DNA from: Microscilla marina ATCC 23134
Lineage (GTDB): Bacteria; Bacteroidota; Bacteroidia; Cytophagales; Microscillaceae
Assembly: GCF_000169175.1 (NCBI RefSeq)
Contig: NZ_AAWS01000022.1
Location: 78,923-142,922, forward strand
Direction: 5' to 3'
Length of the DNA stretch: 64,000 nt
Shown here: one piece after another, positions 10,031-19,179 of the stretch
Layout of the letters: each line of letters opens with the position of its first letter
How positions within the stretch are numbered: the first letter of the stretch is position 1
The notes under the pieces: generated by a model
Seen by the model: the letters and a program-made list of their open reading frames with translations, nothing else
Told to the model about the DNA's origin: nothing
The model's database searches: none
Translations under genes and position numbers: made by a program

Positions 10031-12493
10031 ATGAAGAAAGTCTTTTCAAAAATTTCAATCTTATGTGTAATTATGCTTATTACTTTAGCTAATTACACAG
10101 ATATTCAGGCGCAGGTAAAATATTCAGGTTCAGTGACATTGCAAGGTTTATCCCAAGAAGTAAAAGTATATTTTGATCAATATGGTATCCCACACATCTA
10201 CGCTCAAAGCGAAAAAGACGCCTACTTTGCTTTAGGGTACATACATGCTCAAGAGCGACTGGCACAGTTAGAATTATACCGAAGGTTGGGTACTGGACGT
10301 TTTGCCGAAATGGTAGGCAAAGCGGGTATTGTTACCGATAAAATGGTACGAACAGTAGGGATTACTGAAAATGCCAAGCGATCGGCAAAAATACTTCGTG
10401 AAGGAGGGCAAACTCGTTTTAGAACTATGTTGGAAGCTTACCTGGCAGGAGTTAACACTTTTGTTGACACTGGAAAACCTCCATTAGAGTTTGAGATTAT
10501 GGGAGTCAAAAAAGAAAAGTTCACCTTAGAAGATATTTATGCTGTCACTGGGTTTTTATCTTTTCAACTGGCTTTAGGTTTTCGCTCAGAGATGGTCATT
10601 CATCAAATACGCCAAAAGCTAGGAGACAAGTACCTCAAAGATTTAAATTATCGTTTCGGAACACCCATTACTCCTGCTACCAGAGCTGGCTTACAAAAAG
10701 GAGCACTCCAGCCTAAAGGGTTCAGGGGGCAAGCACCCATAAAAAATGAGGGCTTAAAAAGTGTGAGAAAAAATACGATTACAAAAGAGTTGGCTGCCAG
10801 TATTCAGGCGATTCCGGGGGTGCCTACTTGGTTAGGGAGCAATGCCTGGGTGTTGTCAGGTCAGAAAACTAAAAAAGGGCAGGTGATTTTTTGTAATGAT
10901 GCGCATATGGGGGTAGGACAGCCAGGATTTTGGTATGAAGTACACCTCAACTACCCTGGAGAAAACCTGTATGGCTATGTACATGCATTGAATCCTACCT
11001 TTATATTAGGGCACAATAGCCAGGCAAGTTTTGGTAATACCTCACTATTGGTAGATGATATGGATTTTTACCAAGAGCAATACCAACCACAAAGCCGCTA
11101 TAAAATCAAACAAGACAATCAATGGATAAACCTCACCCTGCGACAAGAAACGATTAAAGTGAAAGGAGGAGAAGATGTAAAACTATTGGTAAAGTCTACA
11201 CAACGTGGTCCTATTATCAACGATGTATTACCTGCATTGACTAAAGAAGATCAACCCATTTCTATGTTTTGGGTATACAATAAGTTTCCTAATACACTTT
11301 TAAAGAGCAGCTATGATCTAAGCCTTGCCAAAACACCCCAGGAAGCCCAAAAAGCAGCCAGTCAATTAGTGTCTCCCAGTTTTAATATGATGTACGGCGA
11401 TAAAAACGGAAACATTGCTTGGTTTGCCAGTGCTCGTCTGATTAAACGCCGACCTGGCATTAACTCTAAATTTTTGCTGGATGGTACCAGTACCCGCAAT
11501 GAGCCTTTAGGGTATTATGACTTTTCGAAAAACCCACAGTCAATCAACCCAAAAAGTGGTTATGTAGCTACTGCTAACAATCAACCCGATAAAGTAGATG
11601 GACAAATGTTTCCTGGGTATTATGTGGCAGGTGTAAGGCAACAAAGGTTCATGGATTTGTTTAACACAAAAAAGAAATGGTCAAACCAAGACCTACAAGA
11701 CTTGTTTATGGATGACACATCACCTTTGTTTGTAAAAATAAGCAAAGAAGTGTTAGCCGTACTAAAGGGCGACCCAGTGCTCCGTAAGTCAGCCAATCAT
11801 CGTTATGCTGCCCAATTGCTTAGAAAGTGGGATGGTAGCCATGGACTTAGGGCGCAAGCTCCGGTAGTATTTACTAAGCTACTTTATTATTTGATAAAAA
11901 ACACCATGCAAGACGAGTTGGGCGAGCAATTGTTCAAAGAACTCATGCCTAACCCTGGCTTTATGAATGAGGTACTTAGTCGTACTTACCCAACATTGTT
12001 TTTTAAAGACAAATCGATATGGTGGAATGATGTAACAACAAACGAAGGGAGCGAGAGTCGGAAGGACATCTTTGCCAAATCTTATGACCAAACTATTCAG
12101 GAGCTTACTAAGCAACTACCTGAGACGAATAATTGGCGTTGGGGCAAAGTACATCAGGTCACTTATATTAACTTTACCCAGGATAAACGGTTTACAGTAG
12201 GACCTTTTGAAATGAGTGGAAGCATAGATGTGATTAATAAGTTTGGCTTTGCTCTTACTAATAATGCTGTTTATCAGATTTCTGACCAACCTTCACAGCG
12301 AATGTTGGTTGACTTTTCGGATAGAGAAAAACGGAGTTGGGGTATACTTCCTGTGGGTAACTCAGGACATCCTAGAAGCATTTTTTATCAAGATCAGGCC
12401 AAAATGTATAATAAAGGTAAAATGCGTCGCCAGTTAACCAATAAAAAAGAAATCCAACGTTCGGGTTCTCTTTTGTTGCTAAAAGTGAAATAA
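10031..12493 (+). CDS. S45 penicillin-acylase-type amidohydrolase, periplasmic
   Basis: 820 residues with a signal peptide (about 1-28, ending DIQAQ) and no C-terminal sorting domain, so a periplasmic enzyme is predicted. The S45 architecture is complete. The alpha-chain motif is YFALGYIHAQER. The autocatalytic junction is at Gly269-Ser270 (LGSNAWVLSG), where Ser270 is the expected N-terminal nucleophile of the mature beta chain. The family blocks NDAHMG, GHNSQASFGNT, RGPIIN and MMYGDKNGNIAWF follow. It closely resembles the flanking genes throughout, indicating tandem duplication. The C-terminus ends in basic and hydrophobic residues shortly after the DFSDREKRSWGILPVGNSG block. Substrate unknown: acyl-homoserine lactone, lipopeptide or beta-lactam amides are all possible. 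Confidence 0.93.
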   Translation: MKKVFSKISILCVIMLITLANYTDIQAQVKYSGSVTLQGLSQEVKVYFDQYGIPHIYAQSEKDAYFALGYIHAQERLAQLELYRRLGTGRFAEMVGKAGIVTDKMVRTVGITENAKRSAKILREGGQTRFRTMLEAYLAGVNTFVDTGKPPLEFEIMGVKKEKFTLEDIYAVTGFLSFQLALGFRSEMVIHQIRQKLGDKYLKDLNYRFGTPITPATRAGLQKGALQPKGFRGQAPIKNEGLKSVRKNTITKELAASIQAIPGVPTWLGSNAWVLSGQKTKKGQVIFCNDAHMGVGQPGFWYEVHLNYPGENLYGYVHALNPTFILGHNSQASFGNTSLLVDDMDFYQEQYQPQSRYKIKQDNQWINLTLRQETIKVKGGEDVKLLVKSTQRGPIINDVLPALTKEDQPISMFWVYNKFPNTLLKSSYDLSLAKTPQEAQKAASQLVSPSFNMMYGDKNGNIAWFASARLIKRRPGINSKFLLDGTSTRNEPLGYYDFSKNPQSINPKSGYVATANNQPDKVDGQMFPGYYVAGVRQQRFMDLFNTKKKWSNQDLQDLFMDDTSPLFVKISKEVLAVLKGDPVLRKSANHRYAAQLLRKWDGSHGLRAQAPVVFTKLLYYLIKNTMQDELGEQLFKELMPNPGFMNEVLSRTYPTLFFKDKSIWWNDVTTNEGSESRKDIFAKSYDQTIQELTKQLPETNNWRWGKVHQVTYINFTQDKRFTVGPFEMSGSIDVINKFGFALTNNAVYQISDQPSQRMLVDFSDREKRSWGILPVGNSGHPRSIFYQDQAKMYNKGKMRRQLTNKKEIQRSGSLLLLKVK

Positions 12494-12518
12494 GGATGAT
12501 CTATTTATAAAGAGATTA

Positions 12519-12547
12519 AAGCCAGGGGAAATTCCTGGCTTTTTTTG
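12519..12547 (+). terminator. Terminator of the second acylase
   Basis: An 8-bp GC-rich stem (12519-12526 with 12534-12541) followed by seven T residues, 26 bases after the stop codon. Confidence 0.85.
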
Positions 12548-12696
12548 TATGCGAAAGCATCAATTGCCCAACGGTTAGATTATTTACAAATAAATCCGTA
12601 GATTTCATCCTTCAAAAAAACAATGATAAGGCAGGAGGTGCATAACCTTCTGATGATCAGCTAATACCCAAAACTAAACAGCTAAAACGAATAAAT

Positions 12697-15354
12697 ATGA
12701 AATGGTTTGTCAGAAGCCTGTTAATTATTTTAATTCTTGTAATGTTAGTCGTAGGAGGAGTATATTTCTTTCTGCAATCTACTAAACCCAAATATACAGG
12801 TAAAATTACCCTTGAAGGGTTGAAAAAAACTGCCAAAATTCACTATGACAAGCATGGGGTACCTCATATAGGTGCCGATAATATGGAAGATGCCTATTTT
12901 GCTTTGGGCTATGCCCATGCTCAAGACCGTCTCTTTCAGATGGATTTGATGAAACGCATAGGGAGTGGACGTTTGTCGGAGTTTTTTGGCAAAAAGACCA
13001 TTGAAACGGATCGTTTGATGCGTGCTTTGGGTATTTCCGAAAATGCTAAAGCCTCGGCAGCAGAGTTTAGAAAAAATCCAGATACACCCCATTACAAGGC
13101 TACTATGGCATACATTGCGGGAGTAAATCAATTTATAAAGAAAGGAAAGGCACCAGCAGAGTATACCATTTTGGGGGTAGAACGAGAAGAGTTGACCCTG
13201 GAGCATGTTTACCATATACTGGGCTATATGGGCTTTAGCTTTGCTACCGGACACCGTACTGACCCTTTGCTGACTGAGTTAAACAAAAAACTGGGAGCAA
13301 AGTACTTGAAAGACCTAAGAATAAACACTGCTGACGACTCCTTGAAAATTCCTACTTATAACCCTTCAGGCAACGACAGTTTACCCAATGTAAACACGGG
13401 AGGCATAGCTTCAGCCATTCATGACATTGTACAGCAAATGCCTGTAGCTACCTGGTTTGGAAGCAATAGCTGGGTAGTAAGTGGCAAACTTACCCAAAGC
13501 GGCAAAGTATTGCTTGCCAATGACACCCACATCAAGTATGCCCAGCCTTCGGTGTGGTTTGAGGCACATATAGAATACCCTGGCTTTAGTTTTTACGGCA
13601 ACCACCTGGCAGGTATTCCCTTTGGGATAGTAGGGCACACCCGCAACCATGCCTGGGGGCTTACAATGCTTGAAAATGATGACATTGACTTTTACACCGA
13701 AAAACTCAACCCCCAGAATAGCAACCAGGTATGGGCAACCAATAAGTGGGAAAGCCTGAAAATACGTTATGAGGTGATTAAGGTAAAGGGAGGAGATAAT
13801 ATACGAATCAGGGTAAAAACAAGCCGTCACGGACCTATTATTAACGATGTGCTGCTCAACAAAGCAGAAAAAGAAGCAGTAGCCACAGTGAAGCCAAAAA
13901 AGGAAAAGAAAAAGGGAGAGGAGAAAGATAAAAAAGCGAAAAAGACAAAGCTCAAGGCGCCTAAACTGAAAATAGGCAAAAAGAAGAAAGACAAAGACAA
14001 AAAAGAAGACAAGCAAGAAGACAAAACTGATACTACTGCCCAGTCAACAAAAGCTACCAGACCAGCGCCTCGTTATGAGACACCTATATCGGTATACTGG
14101 ACATTTACTAAGTTTAAAAATAAGTCGTTGGAAGGTTTGTTTAACCTAAGCCATAGTAAAAGTATGCGTGAGGTAGAGCGTGCGGTATCTACGATTCACG
14201 CGCCAGGGCTCAACCTTATGTATGGCGACAAACAAGGGAATATTGCCTGGTGGGCGGTGGCCAAGTTGATTAAACGCCGTGATAGCCTCAATTCCAAGTT
14301 TTTTATGGATGGTGCCAGCGGCAAAGACGAACCGTTGGGCTTTTATAAGTTTGAAGAAAACCCCCGTTCAATCAATCCGCCCAGTGGCTTTGTGTTTTCG
14401 GCAAATAACCAACCCGAAAAAATGTCTGATGGCGTCTACTATCCAGGGTATTACGTGCCCGACCATCGTGCCAAACGTATCAAGAGCTGGCTTACCAGAA
14501 CCCAACGTTGGAATATGAGCAAAATGCAGGTAATGATTACTGATGGTATTTCGGCGGCTTACCCTCATATAAGCCGTGAGTTTGCTCAAGTACTGGAAAA
14601 AGATGTAGTACTGAAGACCAGCGCCAAAAAACAAGAAAGATACCAGGAAGCAATTGCCCAATTGAAAGGCTGGAAAGGCGAACATACCTTAGAGAGTGTA
14701 GCCCCTACTATTTATTATAAAATGTTGTCGCACGTGTTGTACAAAACACTGAAGGACGAAATGGGGACTACTAACTTTAATACTTTTATGGGTTTGTTTG
14801 TAATGAGGCGAACGATTCCTTACCTGATGCAAAATAAAAATTCGCTTTGGTGGGACAATGCCACCACATTGACCAGCAAAGAAACTAGGGCAGATATTTT
14901 TAGAGAAGCATTTGTGCAAACAATGAATGAGTTGGAGCAGCAATTAGGTAAAAAGGTGGACAAATGGCATTGGAAAAAAATGCATACTCTAGAGCACAAA
15001 CATCCTTTGGGTAAGGGTGGGTTTCCTTTAAACAGAATGTTTGATGTAGGGCCTTATGCTGTCATGGGAGGGTTAGAGGTCATCAACAACCAAGCCTTTA
15101 AACTTGACCACACCGCCAAAGCAATGAAAGTGAAAAGTGGCCCAGCCATGCGTTTGATTGTAGACTTTGGCAACATAGACAAATCTGTGAGCATGTTACC
15201 TACGGGACAGTCGGGCAATTTTATGAGTCCTTATTACAGTGACCAAACCGAGTTGTTTAACTCTGGGCGTTTCCGCGAAACGCCTATGATTTCCCGCGAC
15301 TCTATCCAAAAAATGCGTAGGCGCAAAGTATTGGTATTAAAACCCCGAAAATAA
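12697..15354 (+). CDS. S45 penicillin-acylase-type amidohydrolase, membrane-anchored, with Lys-rich insertion
   Basis: 885 residues. The N-terminus is a single hydrophobic helix (about 6-26) without a clear cleavage site, suggesting an anchor facing the periplasm. S45 motifs are intact: YFALGYAHAQDR, the junction Gly255-Ser256 (FGSNSWVVSG, predicted nucleophile Ser256), NDTHIK, GHTRNHAWG, RHGPIIND, LMYGDKQGNIAWW and LPTGQSG. Between the RHGPIIND block and the next strand is an extra segment of about 70 residues (roughly 387-460) made almost entirely of Lys, Glu and Asp with some Thr and Ala. The two paralogues have only a short turn there. The insertion should be a disordered, highly basic loop on the surface. 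Last of the three-gene cluster; a strong terminator follows. Confidence 0.92.
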   Translation: MKWFVRSLLIILILVMLVVGGVYFFLQSTKPKYTGKITLEGLKKTAKIHYDKHGVPHIGADNMEDAYFALGYAHAQDRLFQMDLMKRIGSGRLSEFFGKKTIETDRLMRALGISENAKASAAEFRKNPDTPHYKATMAYIAGVNQFIKKGKAPAEYTILGVEREELTLEHVYHILGYMGFSFATGHRTDPLLTELNKKLGAKYLKDLRINTADDSLKIPTYNPSGNDSLPNVNTGGIASAIHDIVQQMPVATWFGSNSWVVSGKLTQSGKVLLANDTHIKYAQPSVWFEAHIEYPGFSFYGNHLAGIPFGIVGHTRNHAWGLTMLENDDIDFYTEKLNPQNSNQVWATNKWESLKIRYEVIKVKGGDNIRIRVKTSRHGPIINDVLLNKAEKEAVATVKPKKEKKKGEEKDKKAKKTKLKAPKLKIGKKKKDKDKKEDKQEDKTDTTAQSTKATRPAPRYETPISVYWTFTKFKNKSLEGLFNLSHSKSMREVERAVSTIHAPGLNLMYGDKQGNIAWWAVAKLIKRRDSLNSKFFMDGASGKDEPLGFYKFEENPRSINPPSGFVFSANNQPEKMSDGVYYPGYYVPDHRAKRIKSWLTRTQRWNMSKMQVMITDGISAAYPHISREFAQVLEKDVVLKTSAKKQERYQEAIAQLKGWKGEHTLESVAPTIYYKMLSHVLYKTLKDEMGTTNFNTFMGLFVMRRTIPYLMQNKNSLWWDNATTLTSKETRADIFREAFVQTMNELEQQLGKKVDKWHWKKMHTLEHKHPLGKGGFPLNRMFDVGPYAVMGGLEVINNQAFKLDHTAKAMKVKSGPAMRLIVDFGNIDKSVSMLPTGQSGNFMSPYYSDQTELFNSGRFRETPMISRDSIQKMRRRKVLVLKPRK

Positions 15355-15377
15355 TTTTGAAGGGATTAAATGATATT

Positions 15378-15413
15378 AGCCTTGTTTTCACCAGAGAAAA
15401 CAAGGCTTTTTTT
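15378..15413 (+). terminator. Terminator of the third acylase
   Basis: A perfect 11-bp stem (15378-15388 with 15397-15407), an 8-nt loop and a run of six or more T. Confidence 0.88.
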
Positions 15414-15473
15414 GTGGGTGTTTAAACCCCTTTTTGGTGCTGCTCCAAACATTTTCTTGTACTTGGTATTACC

Positions 15474-15583
15474 AATACTCCAGAATGATTTTAGTCAAGG
15501 TTGATTGCTGATTAACTTTGTTGAGCACCGGTATACATTGGTATCTAAGTACTTGCGACTTGTCGTTTGAAGCTTGCCCCTGT
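15474..15583 (-). repeat. Dispersed multi-hairpin repeat, diverged copy
   Basis: The right part (about 15508-15583), read on the minus strand, matches the 5' half of the repeat seen at 48841-49054 and 38283-38500: the GGGGCAAGCTT block, the ACAAGTCGCAAGT block and the small ACCGAT-type hairpin. The left part (15474-15510) matches 48632-48670 with a few differences (AATACTCC ... GATTTTAGTCAA ... TTGCTG). It lies in the spacer between the acylase terminator and the OmpA-like gene. Confidence 0.7.
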
Positions 15584-15592
15584 GGTATTGTA

Positions 15593-16003
15593 TTACATAT
15601 TCAAAGGAGAAAAAAGTAAGTCTACCCGACGATTTCTGATCCGTCCATTGTGCGAATCATTGGTATACATTGGGTTGTCTTGTCCAAAGTCTTTAATCAA
15701 CACCTTCCCTTTTTTTATCTGATGTTCAATCAATTGCTTGAGTACTGCATTACTCCGCATTTTCGACAACCATTCGTTGTATTCTTTGCCTCCAATATTA
15801 TCGGTATGACTGGTAATACTGATTTGGTATTTACTCAAGTCTTTGATTTGCTTAATCACTTTTACAATGTTTCTCTTTTGTTTGGCATCTATATAATAGC
15901 TTCCTCCACCAAAATAAATACTTACGCGTATTGCTTTATGTTTTTGGGCAAAAGCAAAGCCGTTAATGAGTAATAATAATGACAATAGTGCGCGTGTTTT
16001 CAT
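15593..16003 (-). CDS. Small periplasmic OmpA-family protein
   Basis: 136 residues: a signal peptide (about 1-19, ending AFAQ) followed directly by one OmpA-C-like peptidoglycan-binding domain. Family hallmarks are visible: ISITSHTDNIG near residue 60, then YNEWLSKMRSNAV, an IKDFGQDNP strand and the terminal GRIRNRRVDLLF. There is no lipobox and no beta-barrel, so it is a free periplasmic or weakly attached wall-binding protein, shorter than typical OmpA or Pal. Its minus-strand start lies 385 bases from the divergent lipoprotein gene. Confidence 0.88.
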   Translation of the reverse strand: MKTRALLSLLLLINGFAFAQKHKAIRVSIYFGGGSYYIDAKQKRNIVKVIKQIKDLSKYQISITSHTDNIGGKEYNEWLSKMRSNAVLKQLIEHQIKKGKVLIKDFGQDNPMYTNDSHNGRIRNRRVDLLFSPLNM

Positions 16004-16388
16004 GGCAACATATGTTTGGGTTTGGATAAAAGGTGTGGAGTACTATAAATTTACAAATTAGGTGGGTAATATTTGGGTGTTAATAATTTTTTAACAATTA
16101 TATTTGGTTTGAGTGATAATAAGCTAAAGGTGTTCAGGTACTTTTTAGTAACCTCTTAACAAAGGGTGAATTGCGCCTGTTTATTTAGCACTTGAAAGGT
16201 AACAGTATAATAAGGCTAAAAATCGCGTAAAGCACTAGTGGAGCTGAGCTTTAACGAGTTTCTTAAGGGCGAACTTGTATTTGGGGCTTAGTTTGGCTTC
16301 CTGTAATTACAATTAATTACAGAGTTAAATTATTATTTGAACTGCTGATGTTTTATTTTTGGCTGTGATGTAATCTAATCCCTTAGGT
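16004..16388. other. Divergent spacer, no gene seen
   Basis: AT-rich spacer between divergently transcribed genes. It must carry both promoters, but I see no convincing promoter pair, no repeat matching the other families and no ORF with coding character. A short palindromic stretch of AATTA units occurs near 16307-16321. Confidence 0.5.
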
Positions 16389-17414
16389 ATGAAACAAAAA
16401 ATACAGTTATTTTACTACCTTTTGTTAATTATTGGAGTGGGCTTTTCTGCTTGTAAAGGTAAAAAAAACCGCCATGATGACAAATACAATGATGATAACC
16501 AACCTTTTGCTGTCTTGACTTTTGACACCCTGAAACACGAGCCACTTGATGGGATGAATATTACTCGGTTTGTAGTAGATACCAACAATACCCGCCGTGG
16601 AAGCTGGGGAGTAATGGTACGCTTGAACTTTGATTTTCAAGATTCTACATCATTTGAAAAACTGCGTCAACAAGGATACGATGGTTACCTTGTAGATATG
16701 TACGTGGTGCCCGAAGGCAAACCAGCTGGGCAACAGTTCAATGATTTATTGAAAGAAAAGTTTTTGAAATCATTTTTAAAAGAAGGCAATCGTGAAGTAA
16801 AGTATATCTCAGAGGCGACCGCTTTTAAATTCAAGCACAAGTATGCTTTCAGAGAGTTTGGCTTACCTGCCGGCAGGCATAACCTTTCATTTAAAATTGC
16901 ATTTTTGCCTGTAAAGTTTAAGCCCGATGAACAACTCTCTAAGTTTGTACGCATAGCCAAGCTGGGTAAAAACCCCGATTTTGTGTTCGATGGTAGATTT
17001 AAATGCACTACTCCGCCCCTTAAAAAAGTAAGGGTGAGAGTAGCCGATATAGAATTTGACAAAAAAAAGGGCAAAGCCGGAGAGTCTGACTTTACCTTAT
17101 TAAAAATAGGCAGCGGTTATCCTGACCTCTACTGGAAGGTGTTTGTGGGGCGTGACCCTGTATTTAGATCGCAAAGAGACAAAAACAGTTTGAGGTATAA
17201 AGGTGACCATACCTCTAAGCCATTTTATTGTACCGAAAAAGACCGTTTGACTTTTGCGGTGTACGATCACGATATAAGCATTTTTAACCGAGATGATTTA
17301 TTATTGCGCAAACGTGGCAAGCTAAGAGATTTTAGTCAAGACATTGGCCATGCGGACGTGCTTTCGTCAAGAAAAATAAAAACCGCCAAGGTTGCAATTG
17401 AAGTGTTGAAATAG
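16389..17414 (+). CDS. Lipoprotein with a C-terminal C2-like domain
   Basis: 341 residues with a lipoprotein signal peptide: a hydrophobic core and the lipobox FSAC with Cys21. A charged Lys/Asp/Asn-rich linker follows. The middle (about 40-205) has beta-strand character and I do not recognise it. The C-terminal 130 residues (about 212-340) have the features of a C2-like beta-sandwich: a PDLYWKVFVG strand, then FAVYDHDISIFNRDDLL, which resembles the Asp-rich calcium loops of C2 domains. Predicted to be anchored in a membrane facing the periplasm or cell surface. C2 assignment is by motif only. Confidence 0.75.
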   Translation: MKQKIQLFYYLLLIIGVGFSACKGKKNRHDDKYNDDNQPFAVLTFDTLKHEPLDGMNITRFVVDTNNTRRGSWGVMVRLNFDFQDSTSFEKLRQQGYDGYLVDMYVVPEGKPAGQQFNDLLKEKFLKSFLKEGNREVKYISEATAFKFKHKYAFREFGLPAGRHNLSFKIAFLPVKFKPDEQLSKFVRIAKLGKNPDFVFDGRFKCTTPPLKKVRVRVADIEFDKKKGKAGESDFTLLKIGSGYPDLYWKVFVGRDPVFRSQRDKNSLRYKGDHTSKPFYCTEKDRLTFAVYDHDISIFNRDDLLLRKRGKLRDFSQDIGHADVLSSRKIKTAKVAIEVLK

Positions 17415-17430
17415 TCTGCCTCTATAGCGA

Positions 17431-17700
17431 GAAGCAACAACAAGTCGCAAGTCCTTAGATACCGATGAATATCGGTGTTGCGCCCTGTTTAACTCCGTTG
17501 AGCTCATTACAGCAAGTTGCTCTGATGAATCGGGGGTTCGGTTCACAGGCAACTAATAAACTTGTAGTGAATTCATTTTCAGTAGATTATAAAATTTTAG
17601 CTAGAAGCCCCTATTTAACTGTGTTGAGTTCACCACAAAAAGCTGCCTCGATGATTGGGATTTAGAAATAGATTTGGTTCATAGGTAGCCCAATAAACTC
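17431..17700 (+). repeat. Dispersed multi-hairpin repeat, one and a half copies in tandem
   Basis: 17431-17555 matches the repeat at 38283-38452 and the minus strand of 48895-49054: the ACAAGTCGCAAGTCC block, the ACCGAT-GAAT-ATCGGT hairpin, the TTTAACT..GTTGAG block, the CAGCAA..TTGCT hairpin and GGTTCACAGG. The second half is then repeated in diverged form at about 17606-17700 (TTTAACT..GTTGAG to GGTTCATAGG). The rest of the 415-base spacer up to 17829 shows only A-rich sequence before the M16 gene. Confidence 0.75.
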
Positions 17701-17829
17701 ATAAGTTTTCGCATTTTCAAATGCTTATAAGAACGCACAAAAACTGGATTGAATAAAAAGCACTCAACGATGAACAGGCCACCGTTGATTAAAATAGCCG
17801 ATTAAGCAAGGCTAAAGAAAAAAGAAAAG

Positions 17830-19065
17830 ATGGATACGCAGTGTAAAATACATACCCTGGACAATGGGATCAGAATTGTTCATCGTGAAGTAGGACATAC
17901 CAAGGTAGCACATTGTGGTTTTGTGCTTGATATAGGCAGCCGCGACGAAAAACCACATCAATTAGGTATTGCCCATTTTTGGGAGCATATGGCTTTCAAG
18001 GGCACCAATAAACGCAAAGCCTACCATATTATTAACCGTTTGGAGGCAGTAGGAGGGGAGTTGAACGCTTACACTACCAAAGAGCAAATTTGTTTTTATG
18101 CATCATTGTTAGACAAACACTACGAAAAGGCAGTAGAGTTATTGGCAGACATTACATTTGATTCTATTTTTCCAGAGAATCAAATAGAGCGGGAACGCAA
18201 TGTGATTTTGGAAGAAATGGCCATGTACCGCGATTCGCCCGAAGACGCACTCCAGGACGAGTTTGACGCAGTCGTATTTAGAAATCACCCTTTGGGGTAT
18301 AATATTTTGGGTACTTCTGAGAGTGTAGGTTCGTTTCACAGACAAGACTTTCAAGCGTTTATTCAAGAAAATATTGATACTAGCCGAATTGTATTTTCGT
18401 CGGTGGGTAACCTGCCTTTTGGCAAAGTGTTAAAGATTGTGTCTAAATACCTTGACAAGGTTCCAGCCGCATCGTCTAAGCCTTGTCGTCAGTCTTTTGA
18501 GAGTTATCACCCTCACCAAATAAAGCTCACCCACACTGCGCAACAAGCCTATTGTGCATTGGGCAGACCCACTTATCATCGGTCGCACTCAAAGAAGCTG
18601 CCTTTTTTTATGCTCAACAATATTTTAGGAGGACCAGGCATGAACTCTCGCCTTAACCTGAGCTTGCGCGAAAAACACGGTTGGGTATATTCTGTCGAGT
18701 CTAACTACCACCCTTTTTCTGACACGGGCTTGTTTGCTATTTATTTTGCTACCGAGCGCAAACATTTCGAGCGGAGCATAGCATTGGTAATGAAACAATT
18801 AAAGTTGTTGAAAGTACAGGCTTTGGGTAAAATGCAGCTACACAGCGCCAAAGAACAGTTATTTGGGCAGCTTGCCATGGCAGAAGAAAATAATTTGAAC
18901 TTTATGCTCATGATGGGTAAGAGTATATTGGACAGCAGCGAAGTAGAAAGTCTGGAGGTGATTTTTGAAAATATAAGGAAGATTACCGCAAGTGACCTCA
19001 TGGAGGTGGCCAATGAAATGTTAAACGAAGACGATTTAAGTATTTTCAGGTATTTGCCCGGGTAG
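17830..19065 (+). CDS. M16-family zinc metallopeptidase
   Basis: 411 residues, the usual length of a bacterial single-unit M16B (processing-peptidase-like) protein. The inverted zinc motif HXXEH is present at residues 49-53 (HFWEH). The downstream Glu ligand region (ERNVILEEMAMYRDSPED) follows at the expected distance. The C-terminal half contains the family glycine-rich loop (GGPGMNSRLNLSLREKHGWVYSV), which helps bind substrate. No signal peptide is visible, so it is probably cytoplasmic or exported by an unseen route. Such enzymes degrade peptides, including cleaved signal or targeting peptides. It is read in the same direction as the O-methyltransferase 114 bases downstream. Confidence 0.92.
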   Translation: MDTQCKIHTLDNGIRIVHREVGHTKVAHCGFVLDIGSRDEKPHQLGIAHFWEHMAFKGTNKRKAYHIINRLEAVGGELNAYTTKEQICFYASLLDKHYEKAVELLADITFDSIFPENQIERERNVILEEMAMYRDSPEDALQDEFDAVVFRNHPLGYNILGTSESVGSFHRQDFQAFIQENIDTSRIVFSSVGNLPFGKVLKIVSKYLDKVPAASSKPCRQSFESYHPHQIKLTHTAQQAYCALGRPTYHRSHSKKLPFFMLNNILGGPGMNSRLNLSLREKHGWVYSVESNYHPFSDTGLFAIYFATERKHFERSIALVMKQLKLLKVQALGKMQLHSAKEQLFGQLAMAEENNLNFMLMMGKSILDSSEVESLEVIFENIRKITASDLMEVANEMLNEDDLSIFRYLPG

Positions 19066-19179
19066 TATTCATCGATTGACAAGTTTTAAACAAGCCGCAA
19101 GTTCTTGGGTACCGATACTACAAGTATATAAAAAAACAAAGAAGCACTCATTTCGATTTAGAAAAAAAAATACACCTAT

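Noticed and set aside
13411..14016. 201-codon minus-strand ORF opposite the third acylase
   Set aside because: It lies antisense to the Lys-rich insertion, and its Phe/Leu-rich protein is the shadow of AAA/AAG codons. It has no start context or motif.
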